Positions 24,551-32,178 of a stretch of 64,000 nucleotides of DNA are shown here, piece by piece. This DNA is from JACVRN01 sp963715565 (GTDB taxonomy: Bacteria > Acidobacteriota > Blastocatellia > Pyrinomonadales > Pyrinomonadaceae), in contig OY970256.1 in NCBI GenBank assembly GCA_963715565.1, positions 868,001-932,000 of the forward strand, in the 5' to 3' direction. Below the pieces are notes generated by a model, which was not told the origin of the DNA, did no database searches, and was given only the letters and a program-made list of their open reading frames with translations. The position numbers and the translations under genes are program-made. How positions within the stretch are numbered: the stretch's first letter is position 1; every line of letters starts with the position of its first letter.

Positions 24551-24823
24551 TATTTATCATTCACCGCCGCAGACGCGTTGGACACGAGCGCGAGTGCGTA
24601 GAGAAATGATTTAACATCTCTGGTAATCTCTGCCCATGCTCAGTCGTCTCTATCATGAAGGCGTCTTGAAACATGCCCGCAATATCGGTTTTGCAAGCAT
24701 GTTTTTGAAACCGTACAGGCTGGCGGGTCGTAGTACGCAATGGCTCATCGCAACTCGGTTGGCCCGACGATTAAGTTTTACGTGCTCTTACTTTTCCAGC
24801 TTTAACGAGGGAGTTTCGGTCGG

Positions 24824-27226
24824 ATGAACATCAATTCCGTGCGACGGATATTCTGGACAACTGCCATCTTGATTCTGCTCGCGTGTGCCGTCGCTCCGGC
24901 GGCCCCGGCGCAGGGCTTGCAGGCGCGAACCATCTCGCTCTTGCGCGTCAACGACACGCCGACGGGCTCAAGCGTCACCATCGCTGCGGACGCAACGCTC
25001 GCAGACTACGCGTCCTACAGGAGCGAGGAGCGCTTCTACGTCGTGATTCGCTCGGCGGGCGTCGCGAGTGTCGAGAGCAGCTTGAGCGGGCGCGGCTTTG
25101 AGGATGCGCGGATTCAAAAGCAGGGCAACGACACAGTCATCTCCTTCCGCCTGAACCCGAACACCACTGCGCGCGTGATTCAAAAGTTCAACAGGCTGGA
25201 AGTCGTCTTCGACGCCGCGAGCGAAACAGCCGTCGTCTCCGCCGAGCCTGCTCCAACGCCTACTACCGGCCAACAGGAAGCGACGCAACCGCCCGGCACA
25301 ACGCCCAACCCTAACCTGCCGCAAGAGGCACGCCCGACCACCAATCCGGCTGCCCCTCCCGGCGCACAACCGCGCAGCCCACAAGCTGCTCCCGGTGTCA
25401 CGACTCAACCTTCGACCACACAACCCACAGGCCCGCAACAGCCCATCGTGTCGCCTGTGACGACGCCTTCGCCATTGCCCACGACACCAACCGATCAATC
25501 GCAGAGCGGCCAGGACCAGAGCGGAGTGGTGCAAGACCCGGTCTATCCAACCGAACAACCCAGACCCGTCCCACCACTACCTTCTTTAGTGCGGCTCGGA
25601 GTCTCCTCCGACACTACCATCCCGTTATCTTTGAACGACGCCATCCGCCGCGCACTTGAACAAAACAACGACATCGAAATGGCTCGCCAGGATGTCCGCT
25701 TTGCCGAAACTACTCTGCGTGCCCTGGAAGGAGTCTACGAGCCCACTCTCAACTTCAACCCCCAGATTAATAATGTGGTGGAGAGCCAGCAGTCCACTTT
25801 AGGAGGCGCTTCTGGTTCATCTGGCAACGTTACCCGTACCGATTTTCAGCTCAACAACTCCGCACAGAAGCTCGTCCGCACAGGCGGCGGCTCCTACGAG
25901 TTCTTCTTTAACAATAACCGGAGAACTACTAATTCCACCTTCAACCAGCTCAATCCTGTCTATTCCGGCTCACTGGGAGTGCAGTTTACACAGCCCCTTT
26001 GGAGGAACCGCTCCATCGATAATAACCGGCGGCAGATTCGCATCCAGAAAAAGCGGATCGAGCAATCGGATGCCGAGTTCAGAAGAAGAACTATCGAAGT
26101 CATCTCACAGGTCCAAAGGGCTTACTGGGACTTGGTATTTGCGCTGCGAGACCAGCAGAACAAGATTACTAACCTCAACCTCGCACGCGAGAACTTCCGT
26201 CGCATCGAAGCGCAGATCGCGGCAGGAGCAGCCGCTCCCTTTACCCGTGCCGAAGTCCAGACCGAACTCTCTAATCGAGAGAGTGACCTCTTGCAGTCCG
26301 TCCAGAATGTCTCGGTGGCCGAGAATGGCTTGAAACAGTTGATTTTGAGGGAGCCGCTGGCCGTGGAGTGGGGGGCACAACTGGTCCCGACCGACACTCC
26401 CTCTTTCGATGCGACACCTGTGAATCTGACCGACGCTCTGACCGAAGCCAGAGCGAATCGTCCTGAACTCAAGCGCCTGACTTTAGAGCGAGATATTAAC
26501 GAGATCGACCAGAAGTACTTCCGTAACCAGACCAAGCCGCAGGTGGATTTAGTGGGGACGGTGGCGACCACGGGGCTGTCGGGCACACCGACATCGGAGA
26601 GCTTCGAGCGGTCTTTGTTTGATGTGGGAGCGGTCAATACGACAGCCGAGGCCTTTCTGTTGCAGCAGATTAACGAGGCGCGAGTGCGTGTGGGGTTACC
26701 GGCGGCAGTGCCGCCAAGCGTGGTGGTGGAGAACGGAGTGCCGGAGAGGTTGATCGGAGGGTATGGGAGAACGCTGAGGAATCTGCTGAGTTTAGAGACG
26801 AGGAACGTGCTCTTTGGAGTAAATATTCAGATTCCGTGGAAGAACAAGACGGCGGAGGCGAATTTAGCGGGAGCGAGGATCCAACAGACGAGGTTGGAGG
26901 CGGAGAGGCGGAACACGGAGCAGGTAGTGGAAGTGGAAGTGAGGAATGCGGCGCAGAGGGTGGAGACCGCGAGAAGACTGGTGTTGACGGCGCGAGCGGC
27001 GAGAGAGAGTGCGGAGGTGCAGATGGAGGGGGAAAGAAGGTTGTATCAGGTGGGGCGGTCGACAACCTTCCTCCTGATCCAGAGGGAGAACGAGTTGGCG
27101 AATGCGCGGAGTGCGGAGGTGAGGGCGGAGACGGAGTACAACAAGGCTGTTGCCGAACTCCAGAGGGCGACATCGACGACATTGCGTTCTCATAACATCA
27201 TCATCGAGAGCCCCATCGCGCCCTGA
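24824..27226 (+). CDS. AMIN-like domain fused to TolC-family outer membrane efflux protein
   Basis: This 800-residue protein has a signal peptide (residues 1-30). An AMIN-like beta domain of about 110 residues follows (TISLLRVNDTPTGSSVTIAADATL ... RLEVVFDA), then a Pro/Thr/Gln linker (about 140-255) and a TolC/OEP-type beta-barrel plus alpha-barrel region (about 265-795) with LNDAIRRALEQNNDIEMARQ and a second repeat beginning LTDALTEARANRPELKRL. AMIN domains bind peptidoglycan or target secretin-like complexes, so the fusion may anchor an outer membrane channel to the wall. Codon use changes visibly along the gene: the last third uses AGG/AGA and G-ending codons, unlike its neighbours. No inner membrane pump partner is adjacent. 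Confidence 0.85.
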   Translation: MNINSVRRIFWTTAILILLACAVAPAAPAQGLQARTISLLRVNDTPTGSSVTIAADATLADYASYRSEERFYVVIRSAGVASVESSLSGRGFEDARIQKQGNDTVISFRLNPNTTARVIQKFNRLEVVFDAASETAVVSAEPAPTPTTGQQEATQPPGTTPNPNLPQEARPTTNPAAPPGAQPRSPQAAPGVTTQPSTTQPTGPQQPIVSPVTTPSPLPTTPTDQSQSGQDQSGVVQDPVYPTEQPRPVPPLPSLVRLGVSSDTTIPLSLNDAIRRALEQNNDIEMARQDVRFAETTLRALEGVYEPTLNFNPQINNVVESQQSTLGGASGSSGNVTRTDFQLNNSAQKLVRTGGGSYEFFFNNNRRTTNSTFNQLNPVYSGSLGVQFTQPLWRNRSIDNNRRQIRIQKKRIEQSDAEFRRRTIEVISQVQRAYWDLVFALRDQQNKITNLNLARENFRRIEAQIAAGAAAPFTRAEVQTELSNRESDLLQSVQNVSVAENGLKQLILREPLAVEWGAQLVPTDTPSFDATPVNLTDALTEARANRPELKRLTLERDINEIDQKYFRNQTKPQVDLVGTVATTGLSGTPTSESFERSLFDVGAVNTTAEAFLLQQINEARVRVGLPAAVPPSVVVENGVPERLIGGYGRTLRNLLSLETRNVLFGVNIQIPWKNKTAEANLAGARIQQTRLEAERRNTEQVVEVEVRNAAQRVETARRLVLTARAARESAEVQMEGERRLYQVGRSTTFLLIQRENELANARSAEVRAETEYNKAVAELQRATSTTLRSHNIIIESPIAP

Positions 27227-27250
27227 AAGGGCAGTCTTCAATTTAACAAA

Positions 27251-27295
27251 CGCGAGCGGCGAGCGTGTCACAGAGTTGACGGCTCGCCGCTCGCG
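27251..27295. terminator. GC-rich hairpin after the TolC-type gene
   Basis: Perfect 14-bp arms (CGCGAGCGGCGAGC and its complement) surround a 17-base loop, 24 bases after the stop codon. No T-tract follows, so it could be a processing or stability hairpin instead of an intrinsic terminator. Confidence 0.6.
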
Positions 27296-27323
27296 CTTCT
27301 ATAAGTGTTGCGGGATAAAAATA

Positions 27324-27364
27324 TTGCTTCACATGCTCATCGATTCGATGAGCATGTGAAGCAA
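27324..27364. promoter_or_regulatory. 41-bp near-perfect palindrome upstream of the glycosyltransferase
   Basis: Two perfectly complementary 20-base arms beginning TTGCTTCA and ending TGAAGCAA flank a single unpaired central base. It ends 15 bases before the ATG of the glycosyltransferase, where it would cover the ribosome binding region. It shares its outer TGCTTCA/TGAAGCA with the palindrome at 40184-40203. It may be an operator or a cruciform-forming repeat. Confidence 0.7.
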
Positions 27365-27379
27365 CGTCTCAACCTTTTC

Positions 27380-28147
27380 ATGAAGATTACCGCGACGATT
27401 ATCACTTACAACGAAGAAGAGAACATACGCGCGGCGTGCGAGTCTGTGGCGTGGGCCAACCAGGTTCTGGTGGTCGATTCCGAGTCCACGGATCGTACGC
27501 GCGAGATTGCGCGCGAGTGCGGCGCGCGTGTGATTGAAAGGGCGTGGCCGGGCTTTGCCGCACAGAAACAGTTTGCTGCGGACGAGGCTGCGCACGAATG
27601 GGTTTTCAGTCTTGACGCGGACGAGCGCGTTTCCGATGCCTTGCGTCATTCAGTTGAAGACCTGCTTTACACTAATGAAGCGAAGCTCGCTGATGGTTAT
27701 CGCATCGCGCGGCGCTCTTTTTACATGGGCCGTTGGATTCGCGGCGGGGGTTGGTATCCGAACTATCAATTGCGGCTCTATAGAAAATCGCGCGCCGCAT
27801 GGAAGGGCGAATACATACACGAGTCTGTGAAGATGCACGAGGGCGCGCGCGTCGAGACGCTCGCAGGCGACATATTGCATTACAGCATACGCGACGCCTC
27901 GCATCATAATCGCATGATCGCGGAGCGTTACGCGCCGCTCGCCGCGCGGCAGATGTACGAAGCCGGTCGTCGCACTTCCCCGCTACGAATCGCGACGGCT
28001 GCTCCCGCAGCTTTCCTTCGCAGCTTTATCCTCAAGGGTGGTTTCCGAGACCGCATGGCGGGCTACGCAATCGCACGCTTTGCCGCGCACAACGATTTCC
28101 TCAAGCACCTTCTCTTGTGGGAAATGCAGAAGAGCCGTAAATCGTAA
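27380..28147 (+). CDS. Family 2 glycosyltransferase, probably for LPS core (WaaE/KdtX-like)
   Basis: This 255-residue protein has the GT-A opening ITATIITYNEEENIRAACESVAWANQVLVVDSESTDRT (residues 3-41) with the DSESTD segment. The DxD-type motif SLDADERVS lies at about 77-85, and RRSFYMGRWIRGGGWYPNYQLRLYRK (about 110-135) is typical of LPS core glucosyltransferases of the WaaE group. It probably transfers a sugar from a nucleotide donor to Kdo/heptose at the inner membrane. The start is ATG 27380 (MKITATIITY); a longer frame back to 27305 would translate the palindrome. The last residues (RKS) and stop come from the following heptamer hairpin. Confidence 0.82.
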   Translation: MKITATIITYNEEENIRAACESVAWANQVLVVDSESTDRTREIARECGARVIERAWPGFAAQKQFAADEAAHEWVFSLDADERVSDALRHSVEDLLYTNEAKLADGYRIARRSFYMGRWIRGGGWYPNYQLRLYRKSRAAWKGEYIHESVKMHEGARVETLAGDILHYSIRDASHHNRMIAERYAPLAARQMYEAGRRTSPLRIATAAPAAFLRSFILKGGFRDRMAGYAIARFAAHNDFLKHLLLWEMQKSRKS

Positions 28148-28212
28148 ATAGTAAATCGTGAATAGAGAAAAAACAGTTCGTCTATTCACGATTTACCATT
28201 TACGATTTACGG
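28141..28212. repeat. Heptamer-array hairpin, TAAATCG family
   Basis: The left arm has CGTAAAT-type units and the right arm has complementary ATTTACG and ATTCACG units, around a loop AGAGAAAAAACAGTTCGTC. It sits between convergent genes and supplies the stop of the glycosyltransferase. It could act as a bidirectional terminator. Confidence 0.85.
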
Positions 28213-28215
28213 CTT

Positions 28216-29475
28216 TTACTTTTCGATTCTCAGCTTCGATGGCGGGAGAAGCTGGCGGCGCGTTTCGTTGGTGATGGGGAGCAGCGCGGCCTGCGTGGTG
28301 ACGACTTCCGTGAGCAGTTGGTCTTCCATCTGCCGGTTGTCCCAGATGCGATTGCCCTGGTCTAGGATGGCAAAGACGATGGGGCCCCGGTCGCGCGTGT
28401 AGACCACACCCGCGAGGCTCGCCATGCCGCCGTCCACTTCGGAGGTGAGCGTGCCGGTCTTGCCGACCACAGCGCCTTCGAGGCCAGTGCCCGTCAAGCG
28501 CCTGCGGAGCGTGCCGGCGTCATCGCTCGCTACGGGCATCAGGTCTTCGGGGCGTAAGTTTTGACGCTCTCCTTCTTCGACGAGCGCGCGAATCACCGCG
28601 AGCAACCCGCGCGGCGTCATGCGATTGTGCTCGCGTCCCGAGACGCGTTCAATGGTGACTTCCGTGGCCGGAAGCCGCAGCTCGTCTATGAGGAACTGTT
28701 GAACTCCACTTGCTCCTCCGACGAGCGAGCCGATTCTTTCGGCTACGAAGTTGCTTGAGCGCGCGTTCATGTAAAGCAGTATGTCGCGCAAAGGGTACGA
28801 GTTGTAAGCGAAGATGCGCGTGCCTGAAGGCTGCGCAGCGACGCCTGTGGTGACGTCTCTTAAATTAAAAATTTTGGCGAGCCGTGCGGCTGAATCCTGT
28901 GCCGACTCTGAGAAGTTAAAGCAAAAATCGGGCGAGACGAAAATCCCGCCCTTTATATTTTTGATGCCGCGCGCGCGCAGCTCGCGAGCAATCAGGGCGG
29001 CGCTCAAATCTCCGAACGTCGGATCGTTACCGACGAAATGTAGCAGCCCGTGGAGCGTGCCCGCGCTGTCCACTTGCCCGTCCATGTAAACGCGCGTCTC
29101 GAAGCGGTAGTCGGCTCCAAGGCGTTTGAGGGCCACGAGCGAGGTGGCGAGCTTGATGAGAGAGGCCGGATTAAAAGTCTCGTCGGCGTTGTGCGAGGCG
29201 AAAAGCCGCTCGTGATTGAGCGATTCGATAAGCACGCCGTGCGTTTCCGGCTCTTCGCCGCGCGACGCATACCAGACGGCCACGTCAAAGGCAGGCTCGC
29301 CCTTCGCGACTTTGGCAACAACACCCGGCTCAGCGCCGACCGCAGAGACAGCCACGGTCGCGGGCTGCCCGCTCTCTATGCTTAACGTCAGCGAGTAAGG
29401 AATAAGCGCAAGCGTTGTGATGAGAAGAATCCCAAGCACAAGCATCACAATGACGTGGCGACGAGGATCGCGCAA
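28216..29475 (-). CDS. dacB: D-alanyl-D-alanine carboxypeptidase/endopeptidase, PBP4 type (peptidase S13)
   Basis: This 419-residue penicillin-binding protein acts on peptidoglycan cross-links in the periplasm. An N-terminal signal/anchor helix lies at about residues 8-30. The catalytic triad motifs are all present: SxxK as SLIK (Ser105, Lys108), SxN as SSN in MNARSSNFVAERIG (about 238), and KTG in VVGKTGTLTSEVDGGMASLAG (about 338). It is shorter than E. coli PBP4 (about 475), so the inserted domain between SxxK and SxN is reduced. It is convergent with the glycosyltransferase across a hairpin; no operon partner is seen. Confidence 0.9.
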   Translation of the reverse strand: MRDPRRHVIVMLVLGILLITTLALIPYSLTLSIESGQPATVAVSAVGAEPGVVAKVAKGEPAFDVAVWYASRGEEPETHGVLIESLNHERLFASHNADETFNPASLIKLATSLVALKRLGADYRFETRVYMDGQVDSAGTLHGLLHFVGNDPTFGDLSAALIARELRARGIKNIKGGIFVSPDFCFNFSESAQDSAARLAKIFNLRDVTTGVAAQPSGTRIFAYNSYPLRDILLYMNARSSNFVAERIGSLVGGASGVQQFLIDELRLPATEVTIERVSGREHNRMTPRGLLAVIRALVEEGERQNLRPEDLMPVASDDAGTLRRRLTGTGLEGAVVGKTGTLTSEVDGGMASLAGVVYTRDRGPIVFAILDQGNRIWDNRQMEDQLLTEVVTTQAALLPITNETRRQLLPPSKLRIEK

Positions 29476-29707
29476 ATCTTTTCTCCCCTGAAGCGATAGA
29501 ACTTTAAGAGTTGTCTGGCTTGAGTGTGGACCAAAAACAAGAAATCGAAAGCCTGTGACTTTTACTGCGTTCGAGCGCCCATGTGATAAACATCTTTCGC
29601 AAACGGCGCTGGAAGCCGTATGATGCTGAAAGGCTGCGGCGCGTCAAGCGTGACGGCTGACAAAAACCGAAGCGCCGCTCGGCCTCCGACTACAGGATAC
29701 ACTCTCG

Positions 29708-30625
29708 ATGGACAATTTTCCGAGCCTTTTTTTTAACCCGTCCCCTCTAGGTCTGCCGCTCCCGGTCGCTTGCGTGTTCGTAGCCGCTTTAGGCGCAATC
29801 ATCGGAAGCTTTCTCAACGTCGTTATTCACCGCCTGCCGCGCGAAGAATCCGTAGTCTTTCCCAACTCGCGCTGCCCGCAATGCTCCACGGCCATACGCG
29901 CCTACGACAACGTTCCTATCCTGAGCTGGATGGTCCTGCGCGGGCGCTGTCGCTCGTGCAGCGCGCGTATACACTGGCGCTATCCTGCGGTCGAAGCCCT
30001 GACGGGTGTGATGTTCGTACTGGTTTTTCTACACGACGTTATCGGACGGGACGGGCCGACCCCGGCGCTCGCTTTTGATTTAGTGCTCGTGGCCGCGCTC
30101 ATCGCGCTCATCTTTATAGACGCAGAGCACATGATTCTGCCAAACGCCATCACCTATCCGGGCATCGCGCTGGCTGTCGTGGCGCGCGTGGTGCTTCCCT
30201 TTTTGATGGGCACAAACGCTTTCGATGATTTAGGCCAACTCACGCAGAGCCAGATTTTCACGGGCTGGCCCGTGTGGGCCGTCTCGCTCGTGGGCGCAGT
30301 TCTGGGCGCGCTTGCAGGAGGCGGGTCGCTGTGGTTGATGGGCTGGTTATGGGAGAAGCTGCGCGGCGTGGAAGCCATGGGGCTCGGCGATGTGAAGATG
30401 ATGTTTATGGTGGGAGCTTACCTGGGCTGGCGGCTTAGTGTGCTGACAATCTTTCTGGGCGTGGTGACGGCTTCGCTCACGGGAATTCTTTTGATGCTCC
30501 GGCGCGGCGAGCGCAACATGCAGATGCTTCTTCCCTTCGGCATCTTTCTGGGCATCGGCTCAATCATCGCGCTCCTCGTCGGCGCGCGCATCATCAGTTG
30601 GTACGCCGGACAATTCGGACCATAA
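29708..30625 (+). CDS. pilD: Prepilin peptidase / N-methyltransferase (type IV pilus, A24 family)
   Basis: This 305-residue polytopic membrane enzyme cleaves and methylates type IV prepilins and pseudopilins. The N-terminal methylase-associated domain has two CxxC zinc pairs (CPQC and CRSC, about residues 57-83). The two catalytic aspartates are seen in LIFIDAEHMILPNAI (about 138) and GLGDVKMMFMVGAYLG (about 226). About eight helices are predicted. The length is slightly above the family average. No pilus genes are in the window, and a heptamer hairpin separates it from the downstream kinase. Confidence 0.93.
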   Translation: MDNFPSLFFNPSPLGLPLPVACVFVAALGAIIGSFLNVVIHRLPREESVVFPNSRCPQCSTAIRAYDNVPILSWMVLRGRCRSCSARIHWRYPAVEALTGVMFVLVFLHDVIGRDGPTPALAFDLVLVAALIALIFIDAEHMILPNAITYPGIALAVVARVVLPFLMGTNAFDDLGQLTQSQIFTGWPVWAVSLVGAVLGALAGGGSLWLMGWLWEKLRGVEAMGLGDVKMMFMVGAYLGWRLSVLTIFLGVVTASLTGILLMLRRGERNMQMLLPFGIFLGIGSIIALLVGARIISWYAGQFGP

Positions 30626-30628
30626 GAA

Positions 30629-30727
30629 GGGATGAGGGATGAGGGATGAGGGATGAAAAGGAAGCTATTCAACATTGAGTAGTTCTTCTTTCGTTCCTCA
30701 TCCCTCATCCCTCATCCCTCATCCCTG
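30629..30727. repeat. Heptamer-array hairpin, GGGATGA family
   Basis: The left arm has four GGGATGA units and the right arm has four to five TCATCCC units, with a loop of about 40 bases. The right end reads CCCTGCTTTT and touches the start codon of the histidine kinase, so the repeat occupies the normal ribosome binding position. Confidence 0.88.
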
Positions 30728-30732
30728 CTTTT

Positions 30733-32154
30733 ATGCGTTATCGGAGTCGCTCGAATCTGGTGTTGGCGGTGCTGGTGGGGGTGTTTCTGCTTGCCAACCT
30801 GATTGCGGTGACGGTGCTGGCGCTCGTCCCGCCTGATAGAAATACTCGCTCAACTATTCTTGTACCGGTTTTTCTGACGACAATCATCGCGGGGTTGCTG
30901 TGTGTCATCGTGCTGTTGCGTTGGCTCCTGCGACCTTACAGGCAGCTTGTCGGTGAAGCTGAAAGAGCGCCCGTCGCCGTGCGCCCGTCGAATGCGCGTA
31001 ACGAGGCGGAGTTTGTGCTCGAAACTTTTCAGGGCATCGTCGCGCGTCTTCAGGCTCAGCAGCGCGAGCTTGAAGCTTTGAGCGCAGAGGCGCGCGCGCG
31101 TGCCGCTTCCGCAGAAAAATTCAGCGAGCGCATCATCGCCAGCGTCCCCTCCGGTCTCATAGCTTTTGACGCCGAGGGACACGCGACCGTTTTGAATAGT
31201 CCGGCGCGCAAGTTGATTGAAGCCGACGGCGAGACGCTCGGTCTACCTGCGCGCAGCGTCTTTACACGCGCGCCCATGCTGGCCGAGATGGTCGAGCGCT
31301 GTCTCTCGACGGGCCAGCTTTATCGTCGCGAAGAGATAGAAGCGCGCACGCATGATGGACGCACACGTCGTCTGGGTGTGACGGTCGCTCCGATTGATCC
31401 GGGAGGCGAAGGCGTGCGCGGCGCTCTCTGCCTGTTGACGGACATTACGGAAGTGACGGAGTTGCGCGAGCAGGTGGCTTTGAAGCGCAACCTGGAAAGT
31501 CTGGGCGAGATGGCAGCGGGACTGTCGCACGAGTTTAAGAACGCGCTCGCTACTTTGCACGGCTACGCGCAGCTTTTACAGATGCACGCGGAGACGGAGC
31601 GCAATCGCGCGGCATCGGGCGCGCTCCTTGCCGAAGTGCGCAACCTGACGGAGATGGTCACGTCCTTTCTAAACTTCGCGCGCCCGCAGCCTTTGGACCG
31701 CACGGATGTTTCCCTCGAAGAGTTGTTAAGCGAGTGCGTCGCGGAGCTTGAGCCGCTGTTGAAGGAGCGCCGCGTCCGTGTGGAAATAGAGGGCGAGTTT
31801 GCGACCGCACACGCAGACGAGCGCATGCTGCGTCAGGCTCTTTTAAATCTCTTGCGCAACGCGGCGGAAGCGATTGATGAAAATCAAGCTGTGCGGAGCA
31901 TACGTGTGCGGGGCGCGCTTGAAAAAGATTCGGCGGGAAACATGTGGGCCGTTATCGAAATCACGGATACCGGCGAAGGCATCAACGAAGCGGACCTGCG
32001 CAATATCTTTATTCCCTTCTTCACTACCAAATCGAAAGGCCACGGCATCGGTCTGGCGCTGGCGCATCGCGTCGTCACCGAACACGGCGGCACGCTCGCG
32101 GCGGCCAATAGCCCGGAAGGCGGCGCGGTCTTTACCATTCGTCTTCCGGTGTAG
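30733..32154 (+). CDS. Membrane-bound sensor histidine kinase with PAS domain (NtrB-like)
   Basis: This 473-residue kinase has two N-terminal helices (residues 8-30 and 43-63) and a coiled linker. A PAS-like domain (about 130-235, IIASVPSGLIAFDAEGHATVLNSPARKL) is followed by a HisKA box MAAGLSHEFKNALATLHGY with phosphoacceptor His near 264. An HATPase_c domain carries NLLRNAAEAI (N box), DTGEGI (G1), FFTTKSKGHGIGLALAHRVV (F/G2) and a final EGGAVFTIRLP. It belongs to the NtrB-like class that often pairs with sigma54 regulators, but no response regulator lies beside it. The signal is unknown. Confidence 0.9.
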   Translation: MRYRSRSNLVLAVLVGVFLLANLIAVTVLALVPPDRNTRSTILVPVFLTTIIAGLLCVIVLLRWLLRPYRQLVGEAERAPVAVRPSNARNEAEFVLETFQGIVARLQAQQRELEALSAEARARAASAEKFSERIIASVPSGLIAFDAEGHATVLNSPARKLIEADGETLGLPARSVFTRAPMLAEMVERCLSTGQLYRREEIEARTHDGRTRRLGVTVAPIDPGGEGVRGALCLLTDITEVTELREQVALKRNLESLGEMAAGLSHEFKNALATLHGYAQLLQMHAETERNRAASGALLAEVRNLTEMVTSFLNFARPQPLDRTDVSLEELLSECVAELEPLLKERRVRVEIEGEFATAHADERMLRQALLNLLRNAAEAIDENQAVRSIRVRGALEKDSAGNMWAVIEITDTGEGINEADLRNIFIPFFTTKSKGHGIGLALAHRVVTEHGGTLAAANSPEGGAVFTIRLPV

Positions 32155-32178
32155 CCGTGCGCGTGCCTGTAGAAGCTT

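Noticed and set aside
26836..27195. A 119-codon plus-strand frame inside the TolC-type gene rich in Gly/Glu
   Set aside because: It is another frame of the purine-rich end of the TolC-type gene, with no ribosome site and a low-complexity translation.
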